Origin: Candidatus Kapaibacterium sp.
GTDB taxonomy: Bacteria; Bacteroidota; Ignavibacteria; Kapaibacteriales; UBA2268
Length of the DNA stretch: 16,535 nt
Assembly (NCBI GenBank): GCA_027858275.1
Contig: JAQIDA010000114.1
Coordinates: forward strand, 1 to 16,535
Direction of reading: 5' to 3'
Made by a program: the position numbers and the translations under genes. Numbering within the stretch: the first letter of the stretch is position 1; each line of letters begins with the position of its first letter. Under the pieces are notes generated by a model that saw only the letters and a program-made list of their open reading frames with translations, did not search any database and was not told the origin of the DNA. Of the stretch, positions 1 to 7,698 are shown in pieces.

Positions 1-839
1 TGAGATTGGACGATGTACTTTTCAACAGCGACAATTCTATCGACGGATATCTGCTTGATAATTATACCGGCGAAGTGGATTTCGTGCTGCCGGAGGAATA
101 TAATGTCAATGAAGACGAAATATCTCTTTTCACTTTGGAATCCGATAACGCAGGGAACAAGGCGATTATTCACGCGATATATCTCGGCAATCCGGAAACA
201 ATTGCGACTGATACCGTGATTATGTATTGCCACGGAAACAGGGATCACATGGATTTCTATTGGCACCGTCATAAATTGCTGTATTACACAGGTGCGGAAA
301 AGCATTACGGAGTTCTGATGGTCGATTACCGAGGCTATGGACTTTCGGAAGGCAAATCAACTGAATCGGGTATTATCGCTGATGTTGCCGCAGGCCTGCA
401 ATGGCTCAAAGACAGAGGGCTGACCGGAGACAGACTAATTATATACGGATTTAGTTTGGGATCTGTCGCGGCGGTTGATCATGCTGCCAATCCTACTGTG
501 CTGACTCCGAACAAACTTATCTTGGAAGCTCCCTTGGGCAGCATGCAAACAATGGTACAGGATGCAGGCGGCGGACTCTCAATGCCCTCATCATTTTTCA
601 CTGACTTGGATCTTGATAATATTGAAAAAATGAAATCTGTCAGACAACCATTGCTGATGTTCGAAGGGCTCTCTGATGTGTTCCTCACTTACGACACTCA
701 CGGCAAACCATTATACGACAATCATAAAGGCGCGTACAAAGAGTTGGTGAAAATTGAAAAAGGCACTCATTCAAATATTCCGATTGAGTACGGTATCGAA
801 AAATATATGATGAAAATGCAAGAATTTATTGAGAAATAG
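1..839 (+). CDS. Alpha/beta hydrolase, 5'-truncated by the window edge
   Basis: A serine hydrolase of the alpha/beta fold. Numbering from the first in-window start codon (TTG at 6), the strand-loop with CHGN (oxyanion region) is followed by the nucleophile elbow GFSLGS with Ser150. A plausible acid is Asp224 in GLSDVF and the catalytic histidine is His255 in KGTHSN, so the full triad is present in the usual order. The substrate cannot be read from the sequence. The frame has no stop between position 6 and the left edge, and the first visible residues already lie in a mature-type N-terminal extension (LDDVLFN). The gene therefore probably starts upstream, plausibly with a signal or lipoprotein peptide; that part is inference. 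Its next plus-strand neighbour lies over 500 bases away, so they are unlikely to be tightly coupled. Fold assignment is firm, specificity unknown. Confidence 0.85.
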   Translation, partial: RLDDVLFNSDNSIDGYLLDNYTGEVDFVLPEEYNVNEDEISLFTLESDNAGNKAIIHAIYLGNPETIATDTVIMYCHGNRDHMDFYWHRHKLLYYTGAEKHYGVLMVDYRGYGLSEGKSTESGIIADVAAGLQWLKDRGLTGDRLIIYGFSLGSVAAVDHAANPTVLTPNKLILEAPLGSMQTMVQDAGGGLSMPSSFFTDLDLDNIEKMKSVRQPLLMFEGLSDVFLTYDTHGKPLYDNHKGAYKELVKIEKGTHSNIPIEYGIEKYMMKMQEFIEK

Positions 840-887
840 TTTCTGTGTCTTCGTCCGGATAATCCAAGAGACTGACTGATAATATTC

Positions 888-915
888 ACAACAAGGGGTT
901 GCAACCCCTTGTTGT
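888..915. repeat. Perfect 28-bp intergenic palindrome
   Basis: The 14 bases ACAACAAGGGGTTG are followed immediately by their exact reverse complement, giving a 28-bp perfect palindrome centred between 901 and 902. It can form a hairpin or cruciform. It begins 49 bases after the hydrolase stop codon, so it could end that transcript, but no T-run follows on either strand. A REP-type palindrome or a protein-binding site fits at least as well. Confidence 0.7.
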
Positions 916-1021
916 AAAAACCCTCAGAGTTGTACGCTGCAACCGTGGGTTAACCTCATGGTTGATGAAAAAAATGACTTATGATACAACCTCTTTTTAT
1001 ATCAGTTGAGCATTAAGATAT

Positions 1022-1170
1022 TTAACTCGAACTATTCATATAATTGTTGCATCCACCTGCAACGGACAGCTTTAGCTGTCTGCAAAAATGCTTCTTCCCA
1101 AGATTGCAGCATAGCGCTAAAGCACTATGTTACAATAAAACACAAAGAAAGCATAAACAATTCGAGTTAA
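1022..1170. repeat. 149-bp hairpin-rich segment bounded by a 10-bp inverted repeat (REP/MITE-like)
   Basis: The segment starts with TTAACTCGAA (1022-1031) and ends with the exact reverse complement TTCGAGTTAA (1161-1170). Inside lie two hairpins. One at 1063-1082 has the stem GACAGC/GCTGTC around a TTTA loop. The other at 1108-1131 has CATAG/CTATG and GCT/AGC arms with one mismatch. No open frame of convincing length is present and no clear target-site duplication flanks the ends. Together with the palindrome at 888-915 this fills most of the roughly 500-base gap between the hydrolase and the secreted protein. The class (REP, MITE or other short dispersed repeat) is inferred and depends on finding further copies in the genome. 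Confidence 0.4.
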
Positions 1171-1354
1171 TCGGCAAAATCAATTGATCTTTCAGTATTA
1201 AAACTCCATGAGCCGGCGTCACACAAGATAATAGCACTCTGTGAAAAAGATTTGTGTTTTAATTTATTTATACCTATTTTTTGGTTCAGGTTGGAAGACT
1301 GGAAAAGAATTGTTGATAGTATTCATTGAACGAACATATTCCCCGGAGAAAAAA

Positions 1355-4207
1355 ATGAAAAAGCTTATTTTACTGACTCTTCTTATTGTTTTTAGCGTCA
1401 AGGTCAATGCCGCGGAGTTTAAGTTTCGCAGCGGTGTGTTCCTTCATCATTCAACAGGCGCTAGAATTTGGGGAAGCTCTCAAGGCATGACGAGCGTGCC
1501 GGAAGAAATCGACAGTTACAATTTTGCTCACGGCTACTTCGGCGAGGATGCCTGCTTGATGTCTGAAACCGAATGGCCTTTGAATCCATGGGTTAATGAA
1601 TGGTACAGATGGAACAATATTTTTGCAGATGATGATCCTAACGCGGATATCTCTCCTTATTTAGAAATCGAAAAAATCATCATGATCAAATCTTGCTATC
1701 CTTCTTCAAGTATCGTCGGGTATGGTGAGGCGAATGACACTCTGACTCCGACAATGAAAACAATATATAATTACAAGCATCACTGGCGAGCGTTTATTAA
1801 AGTTATGGAATTGAATCCTGATAATTTCTTTGTTGTTTGGACAAACGCACCGTTGGTACTGGCTCAGACTAACGCTGAACAAGCACGGCTTTCGCACGAG
1901 TTCTGCACTTGGGCAAAGGACACTCTCGCTACGGGACTCGACCCGGTTTACGGAGAGTTCCCTAAAAATGTGTATGTTTTTGATTTCTTCCACAAACTCA
2001 CTGATATAAGTTATTATTTGCATCCATTGTATGCTTCAGGGCTAGATGACAGCCATCCAAACGCTGACGGAACTGACTTAGTGGCTCCATTGCTGGTTGA
2101 GGAGGTTTTAGATGCCGCCATATTCTACGAATCCGTTTATGAGCCGCCGGCACCTGAGACACCCGAACAAATTCAACCGGCTGATGACTCTTTGTATGTT
2201 GATATTCTCCCGGAATTTATCTGGTATACAGCAAACCATGCGACGGCTTATGATATTGAGGTTGCAGCAGATATTGGTTTTGCTAATATAATTGCTCACG
2301 ACGAGGATATGGCAGATACAAGTTACTCATCGGGGATTCATTTCATGTATGACACAGAGTATTTTTGGAGAGTTAACTCTACAAACGGAATAGTAAAGAG
2401 CGATTGGTCTGAAGTTTGGAGTTTTAGAACAGTTCCGGACATCCCCGAGATTCCGACATTACTTTTCCCTGAGGACAACTCGTCAAACATTCTTTTGGAA
2501 ACAATTTTAACATGGACAGAATGCGACTATACAGATACTTATACATTTGAAATTTCTTATGACAATACTTTTTCTGATATATATTACAGTGATACAACAC
2601 TGGTCGACACTACGCTCAACATAGCTAACTTTGCTCCTTTAGAGTATTCAAAGACCTATTTCTGGAGAGTACGCGGTGAAAATGAAATACATAAAGGAGA
2701 ATGGTCCGATGTTTTCCAATTTGAAACCCAGGCAGCTGTTCCGGCAGTGCCTGTTTTGGTATATCCGGCAGACGGAGACGAGACCGTTCCTGTCGAAATA
2801 ATGTTTGAATGGATTTCCGGATTGCATGCTCAGGAATACACTATTCAAGTGTCCAGGCAGGACTATTTCAGCATGCTTGTATTTGAGTATACGACCACGG
2901 ATACATTTTATCTGAGAGGCGGATTTGAATATGAGCAAACATACTACTGGAGAGTCAAATCAGCAAATCATCCTCAGGAAAGTGAGTGGTCGACGATAAA
3001 CGAATTCAAGATTACAGCTACTCAACCCGACGTTCCGATTGCAGTTTATCCTGCTCCTGATCAGAAATATGTCAGTCAGACTCCTGAGTTCAGATGGACC
3101 AAAATCGCCGATGCTGATTCTTACTCATTAAGAGTGGCAAGGGATGACGATTGTGATGATATAGTTATCGACAAAGAAACACTGCCGGACTCGACATATC
3201 AGACAAGCGGCAGCGAGGCATTGAAAAAGGATACTGTTTATTATTGGCAAGTCAGAGCCCACAACCAAGGTGTTGCCGGTCCTTGGTCAGAATCCTATAG
3301 ATTCACGACCGTGATGTTCGACGCAGAAGTACCGCTGATTATATCACCTGCACACATGAGCGAAGATGTTCCGATTCCGCCCACATTTGTTTGGAATCCG
3401 GCGAACAACGCCGAAACATATACTGTCAAAATTGCCGACGATGACGAATTTCTTGAAAATGTTATAGAAGAAGAAGCAATCGAGGAGACAAGTTTCACTC
3501 TTGATACTGCCCTCTATCCCATGAAGTACGGCTCAACCCACTATTGGACAGTTAAAGCAGTTAACGGAAATTCCGACAGCGAATGGTCTGAACCTGCCAA
3601 ATTTGAGTTTGAGTATATGAAGCCGGAAATTCCGGATCTTATACTTCCGTCTAACGGAGCTGTTGATGTTTCAAGAACATGTACACTAACAATTTCCGGC
3701 GAATCATTTGGACCGGATGCTTATAATCTGGAACTTGCTACAACAGAAGATTTTACTGACGGATTATTTAAAGCTCGTATTGACTCCGGGCTTACATATA
3801 TTGTACCATTTAGATTGGAATATTATACTGAGTACTTCTGGCATGTAAACGCTGAGAACAAGGCCGGCACAAGTGAGTGGTCTGAAGTTTGGAGCTTCAC
3901 AACCGTAAAAGACACTTATGTTGAGGATTATTCCGGCGTATTGACTGATTTCAGCATCAGTCCGAATCCCATAAGCGGAACGGCGGATATTACCTTCGAT
4001 ATATCCGAATCCGAAATCGTTACATTATCAGTGCATGATATTGCCGGAAATGAATTGGCAATATTGGCTGACGGCATTCGTAAAAGCTCGGGGAGCCACT
4101 TAGTCAGATTCAACACAGAGGAATATAATGTCTCATCAGGAGTATTAATATTCAGACTAAGAATCGGCAACCGTGTATTTGTGAAAAAAGCTGTTTTGAC
4201 TAAATAA
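1355..4207 (+). CDS. Secreted SGNH-like / fibronectin-III repeat protein with T9SS sorting domain
   Basis: A 950-residue exported protein. Residues 1-19 form a signal peptide (MKKLILLTLL core, likely cleavage after VNA). Residues about 25-255 form an SGNH-hydrolase-like domain: HHST at 31-34 sits where the nucleophile serine block would be, and DDSHPNADG (231-239) matches the Asp-x-x-His block, with His234 as the candidate catalytic base. Six fibronectin-III-like repeats follow, starting near 263, 361, 459, 556, 653 and 756. Each has the PxxP...P-D opening and a Y(F/Y)W-x-V...WS-x-x-x-F-x-T ending. Residues about 865-950 are a type IX (Por) secretion C-terminal sorting domain (SPNP...YNVSSGVLIFRL...K). 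The frame is open back to a GTG at 1241, but ATG 1355 is preferred because GGAG lies just before it and a signal peptide begins there. Likely role: surface or secreted esterase or glycan-binding protein; the substrate is unknown. Confidence 0.85.
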   Translation: MKKLILLTLLIVFSVKVNAAEFKFRSGVFLHHSTGARIWGSSQGMTSVPEEIDSYNFAHGYFGEDACLMSETEWPLNPWVNEWYRWNNIFADDDPNADISPYLEIEKIIMIKSCYPSSSIVGYGEANDTLTPTMKTIYNYKHHWRAFIKVMELNPDNFFVVWTNAPLVLAQTNAEQARLSHEFCTWAKDTLATGLDPVYGEFPKNVYVFDFFHKLTDISYYLHPLYASGLDDSHPNADGTDLVAPLLVEEVLDAAIFYESVYEPPAPETPEQIQPADDSLYVDILPEFIWYTANHATAYDIEVAADIGFANIIAHDEDMADTSYSSGIHFMYDTEYFWRVNSTNGIVKSDWSEVWSFRTVPDIPEIPTLLFPEDNSSNILLETILTWTECDYTDTYTFEISYDNTFSDIYYSDTTLVDTTLNIANFAPLEYSKTYFWRVRGENEIHKGEWSDVFQFETQAAVPAVPVLVYPADGDETVPVEIMFEWISGLHAQEYTIQVSRQDYFSMLVFEYTTTDTFYLRGGFEYEQTYYWRVKSANHPQESEWSTINEFKITATQPDVPIAVYPAPDQKYVSQTPEFRWTKIADADSYSLRVARDDDCDDIVIDKETLPDSTYQTSGSEALKKDTVYYWQVRAHNQGVAGPWSESYRFTTVMFDAEVPLIISPAHMSEDVPIPPTFVWNPANNAETYTVKIADDDEFLENVIEEEAIEETSFTLDTALYPMKYGSTHYWTVKAVNGNSDSEWSEPAKFEFEYMKPEIPDLILPSNGAVDVSRTCTLTISGESFGPDAYNLELATTEDFTDGLFKARIDSGLTYIVPFRLEYYTEYFWHVNAENKAGTSEWSEVWSFTTVKDTYVEDYSGVLTDFSISPNPISGTADITFDISESEIVTLSVHDIAGNELAILADGIRKSSGSHLVRFNTEEYNVSSGVLIFRLRIGNRVFVKKAVLTK

Positions 4208-4236
4208 ATAACATACAGGATAATAAAGAAACAAAT

Positions 4237-4926
4237 TTGAATCTAAGAGATAAATCAATCGATATTTTGCTAACAGAATTCAGGATCAATGAGATTTTTT
4301 ATTCTTTGCAGGGCGAGGGTACTCGCGCAGGACTTCCCTGTGTTTTTATTCGTCTGCAGGGATGCAAGCTGAGGTGCTCTTGGTGCGACACAAAGTTTGC
4401 TCAAAAGTTCGATGACAAAACGGATGTGATGACCGGCAGCCAAATCTTAGAAGAAGTGAAAAAGTATGAATGTTCCTTTGTCGCTCTCACCGGCGGCGAA
4501 CCGATGGATCACGACAATGTGATTCCTCTGCTGGATTTACTCTGCGATAATTTTGAAACCGTTGAGCTGGAAACTAACGGCAGCGTCGATCTGTCCGAAG
4601 TCGACAAACGAGTTGTCAGGATAATGGACATGAAAGCTCTGAGCAGCGGCATGAGCAAATTCAATCACTACGCAAACTTTGGGCTGCTGACAAACAGGGA
4701 TGAAGTTAAATTTGTTGTCGCGGACTCGGAAGATTATACTTGGGCAAAGGATGTGATTGAGCGTTATCAACTGCAAGACAGCCCGGCTGAAATAATTTTC
4801 TCCCCGGTTTTCGGCAGTATGGAAGCATCTGAACTTGCCGGGATGATCCTCAAGGACAAACTTCGGGCGCGTATGCAATTGCAACTGCATAAGTATATAT
4901 GGGATCCGGACGCAAGATCAGTATAG
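4237..4926 (+). CDS. queE: 7-carboxy-7-deazaguanine synthase (radical SAM)
   Basis: QueE converts 6-carboxy-5,6,7,8-tetrahydropterin to 7-carboxy-7-deazaguanine, a step towards preQ0 and queuosine in tRNA. The protein shows IFYSLQGEGTRAG near residues 20-32 (substrate and SAM region). The radical-SAM cluster motif is C43-x3-C47-x2-C50 in GCKLRCSWCDT, the glycine-rich TGGEP is at 85-89, and there is an ETNGS strand. The C-terminal LHKYIWDP is typical of the family. At about 229 residues the length is normal. The start is uncertain: the frame has no ATG near its 5' end, only TTG at 4237 (used here) or TTG at 4267, and neither has a good ribosome binding site. It starts 29 bases after the T9SS-cargo gene and runs almost directly into kdsB, so cotranscription with kdsB is likely. 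No other queuosine gene is in the window. Confidence 0.93.
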   Translation: MNLRDKSIDILLTEFRINEIFYSLQGEGTRAGLPCVFIRLQGCKLRCSWCDTKFAQKFDDKTDVMTGSQILEEVKKYECSFVALTGGEPMDHDNVIPLLDLLCDNFETVELETNGSVDLSEVDKRVVRIMDMKALSSGMSKFNHYANFGLLTNRDEVKFVVADSEDYTWAKDVIERYQLQDSPAEIIFSPVFGSMEASELAGMILKDKLRARMQLQLHKYIWDPDARSV

Positions 4927-4966
4927 GGTGATCCGCGAAACTAATGTATCAGATTATATGATTAAA

Positions 4967-5710
4967 ATGAAAAAAAGAACAATCGGAATTATTCCCGCGA
5001 GATATGCCTCAACAAGGCTTCCCGGGAAGCCCTTGGTCGATATAAAAGGGAAATCCCTGATTCAGAGAGTATACGAAGCTGTCAGCCAATCACAGGCTTT
5101 AGACAGGATAATAATCGCGACTGACGACGAGCGGATCGCGGAAGAGTGCAAGACTTTCAACGCTGAGTTTGTAATGACTCCGTCCGAACTCCCGAGCGGT
5201 ACCGACAGAGTAAAATTCGCATACGATGAGCTGAATGAAAACGCTGAAATTATAGTGAATATTCAGGGTGACGAGCCTTTGCTCTTCGGTGAAATAATTG
5301 ACAAAATGTTGGCGGGCTTTGCTGAACGAAATGCCGATGTCGCTACATTGATAAAAAAAATCAATTCCTATGATGATTTGGATGATCCATCAGTGGTAAA
5401 AGTCGCTCTCGGCACAAATAATTTGGCTGCATATTTTTCACGAACGGCAATTCCGTATCTGAGAGATATTGAGAAAAATCAGAGATTAGAAGCTTATGAT
5501 TATTTCAAACACATCGGGATTTACGCATACAAACTCGAAGCTCTGGAAAAATTCTTCAAACTCCCGGTTTCAAAACTTGAATCTGCCGAAAAGTTAGAAC
5601 AATTGCGACTGTTAGAAAGCGGCGCGCTTTACTATTGCGCCGAAACAGATGCTGAATTGATTGGTGTCGATACTCCGGAGGATGTAATAAAAGTCGCAAA
5701 ATTTTTCTAA
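4967..5710 (+). CDS. kdsB: 3-deoxy-manno-octulosonate cytidylyltransferase (CMP-KDO synthetase)
   Basis: Activates KDO with CTP to CMP-KDO in the cytoplasm, for the inner core of lipopolysaccharide. From ATG 4967 the protein is 247 residues, the usual family length. It carries the nucleotide-binding N-terminus IPARYASTRLPGKPL (9-23), ATDD (51-54), PSGTDR (76-81), NIQGDEP (98-104, with Asp102 a likely metal ligand), HIGIYAY (182-188), ESAEKLEQLR (205-214) and the late VDTPEDV. Alternative in-frame starts are ATG 4958 and GTG 4928. The GTG would put the gene one base after the queE stop, but it adds 13 residues ahead of the conserved beginning. Presence of the gene argues for an LPS-bearing outer membrane. 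A strong hairpin terminator lies just downstream. Confidence 0.95.
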   Translation: MKKRTIGIIPARYASTRLPGKPLVDIKGKSLIQRVYEAVSQSQALDRIIIATDDERIAEECKTFNAEFVMTPSELPSGTDRVKFAYDELNENAEIIVNIQGDEPLLFGEIIDKMLAGFAERNADVATLIKKINSYDDLDDPSVVKVALGTNNLAAYFSRTAIPYLRDIEKNQRLEAYDYFKHIGIYAYKLEALEKFFKLPVSKLESAEKLEQLRLLESGALYYCAETDAELIGVDTPEDVIKVAKFF

Positions 5711-5732
5711 TTCTCCTTTATCCCTAAAAAAG

Positions 5733-5768
5733 AAACACCCTGCCTCTGAATGAGAAAGGGTGTTTTTA
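5733..5768. terminator. Bidirectional rho-independent terminator between convergent genes
   Basis: Stem AAACACCCT (5733-5741) pairs with AGGGTGTTT (5757-5765) around a 15-base loop. It continues into a T-run on the plus strand and is preceded by an A-run that gives Ts on the minus strand. It lies between the stops of kdsB (plus) and the M28 peptidase (minus), so it can serve both. Confidence 0.85.
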
Positions 5769-5814
5769 ATTATTCTGATTATTGAATCCAAGCTTGACAA
5801 AAACAAGTCTCAAC

Positions 5815-7452
5815 TCACTTTATAAATCGCGGTTTCTCCGCAGCATCTGCTATATTTCTTACAACACTTTCAGTGAATCCCACAATTTTCTCCATGCTTG
5901 TATAATGCAAGAAATTCGGATCATCTTTATGTGTGTGATGATAGACATGCATATATGTGAAGAAGTGCATAGCGGGGATATTGTTTTCCAAGAACATCAG
6001 ACAATCACTTGGCTCGGAGCCTGCGTCTTGAGGATCAATTTTGAAACCTTTATGAGCCGCGGCGGTATCTGTAACCGCTGCGAATGTGTCGCCGGAATTG
6101 ATTCCAAAGATATTTATTCTGCCTCTGTTCAGACGTCCTAACATATTTAGATCGATCATAGCGATTGTTTTCTCAGAGGGTACTATGGGATTTTCAAAAT
6201 ATCTCTTTGAACCCATCAGTCCCTTTTCTTCGCCGTTGAAAGCGACGAACAATACTGATCTTTTAGGAGGGTTTTTAACAAGTATCGCTGCGAGTTCTGT
6301 CATAATCGCAACACCAGAAGCATTGTCATCGGCTCCGTTGTGAATGGCGTGTACTCTCCATCTCAGCTTGGAAAACTCCTTGCCCCAACCGATACCGTCT
6401 AAGTGAGCGCCGACTACTATATATTCATCTGCCATCGCAGGATCGCTGCCTTTCACTATACCGACGATATTGCTGAATTGCTCGATTTTTGTTTCTATAT
6501 CGGTTACAATTGATACGCTTATGTTAGGAAGAACCATGCTCTGCGGTTTTTTTGAAGCGTTGATATTATTCTCAAGTTTAAGTAAGGGTAATTTTTTTGA
6601 GAACATTCTGGCTATGTCAGATCTTTTCGCCTGAATCGCGGGAATATTAATTTTTCGGTCAGTAACTTTCACTTCGCCGGTATAATATGTATTCGATGAG
6701 TCGCTGAGAGTTTTTACATATATGATGCCTGCAGCACCGTGTTTTTCAGCGTTTTCCGCTTTATAAGTCAATTCGGAATATGGTTTCCAATAATCATCAA
6801 GAGGTTTGCCTTCGGCTGAATCCGCAAGAACTATTACGACTTTACCTTTTACGTCTATTCCGGCGTAATCATCATAACTAAGTTCGGATGCCGTGACACC
6901 GTATCCGACAAAAACAAGTTCCGCGTCAGTGATTGTTCCGTTCGCGCTAAAACGCATCGGGCGCCAATGCTTTTCAATCATCCATTTCTTGTCACGCTTT
7001 CTGAGTAGTTCTTTAGGAATGCCGGGCTTTGGTATAACTACGTGGAAAGTAGTATTACAAGCAGGTTTGGGATTAATTCCGGCTGCATAGTCAAAGGTCT
7101 GTTTGAAGGAGGCGTTAACCTGCTGCAATCCGTATAATTCAAAATTTTTGACAATATAATCTTCAGCGAGCAAATTGCCTACCGTGCCGAGCAAACGGCC
7201 CTGCAATTTGTCGGAAGCAAGATAAATTACATGCTCTTTGAGCATCTTCACCATAGGACTGTCACTTTCTTTAATAAAATCGCTGTATTCATTATCATAA
7301 GCTTCTGAAGCTTCAAGTTCTTCTTCATTGATGATGAGTTCGGGTTCTTCTGCTTGAGCGGTCAATGTACCGAAACTTATAATTGAGAACAGGCATGCAA
7401 GCGTAAATGCCTTTATGAGTTCTAAGATAGTTATGTTGCCAATAATTTTCAT
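5815..7452 (-). CDS. Exported M28-family zinc metallopeptidase with PA-type insert
   Basis: A 545-residue aminopeptidase-type protein. The N-terminus is a signal peptide (hydrophobic about 10-30, likely cleaved after LTAQA). No good lipobox and no T9SS sorting domain are seen, so a periplasmic location is inferred. Residues about 175-300 resemble a protease-associated (PA) domain (FVGYGV, VKGKVVIVL, HGAAGIIYV). The M28 catalytic domain follows: His350 in VGAHLDG, Asp375 in NGADDNASG, catalytic Glu408 and ligand Glu409 in FNGEEKG, Asp434 in MIDLNMLGR and His506 in YHHTHKDDP. The co-catalytic two-zinc set is therefore complete. ATG 7452 is preceded by an AGAGAGA ribosome binding site. The gene appears monocistronic: clpC upstream on the same strand has its own terminator. 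Peptide specificity cannot be read from the sequence. Confidence 0.92.
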   Translation of the reverse strand: MKIIGNITILELIKAFTLACLFSIISFGTLTAQAEEPELIINEEELEASEAYDNEYSDFIKESDSPMVKMLKEHVIYLASDKLQGRLLGTVGNLLAEDYIVKNFELYGLQQVNASFKQTFDYAAGINPKPACNTTFHVVIPKPGIPKELLRKRDKKWMIEKHWRPMRFSANGTITDAELVFVGYGVTASELSYDDYAGIDVKGKVVIVLADSAEGKPLDDYWKPYSELTYKAENAEKHGAAGIIYVKTLSDSSNTYYTGEVKVTDRKINIPAIQAKRSDIARMFSKKLPLLKLENNINASKKPQSMVLPNISVSIVTDIETKIEQFSNIVGIVKGSDPAMADEYIVVGAHLDGIGWGKEFSKLRWRVHAIHNGADDNASGVAIMTELAAILVKNPPKRSVLFVAFNGEEKGLMGSKRYFENPIVPSEKTIAMIDLNMLGRLNRGRINIFGINSGDTFAAVTDTAAAHKGFKIDPQDAGSEPSDCLMFLENNIPAMHFFTYMHVYHHTHKDDPNFLHYTSMEKIVGFTESVVRNIADAAEKPRFIK

Positions 7453-7632
7453 GATGTCTCTCTTTGCCGATTATGAATAAAACAGCGTTCTGTCGTTTTC
7501 CAAAATAATTTAGATCAAAATCTGAACGAGCAAAATAGGAAATATAATTAAGAAATAAAAATATGACGGTGAGGAATTCTCTGTTATATTTTGCCGAGCA
7601 GGGTTTAAAAATACGGTTTTTGAGGAAGTCAC

Positions 7633-7671
7633 AAAAAAACCGCCTTAATTATTCAAATCAAGGCGGCTTTT
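7633..7671 (-). terminator. Rho-independent terminator of clpC
   Basis: CCGCCTT (7640-7646) pairs with AAGGCGG (7660-7666) around a 13-base loop. The A-run at 7633-7639 reads as seven Ts after the stem on the minus strand. It lies directly after the clpC stop. A T-rich stretch also follows on the plus strand, so it may work both ways. Confidence 0.82.
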
Positions 7672-7698
7672 CTTTTGTTTTAATACGATATAAAAAAA

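Noticed and set aside
888..915. Palindrome as a standard rho-independent terminator
   Set aside because: No T-run follows the stem on either strand.
1241..1354. 38-codon N-terminal extension of the secreted protein from GTG 1241
   Set aside because: It would bury the signal peptide internally, while ATG 1355 has a GGAG ribosome binding site and begins a textbook signal sequence.
5782..6343. Plus-strand frames of 119 and 85 codons
   Set aside because: They are antisense to the conserved catalytic part of the M28 peptidase and show no domain signature.
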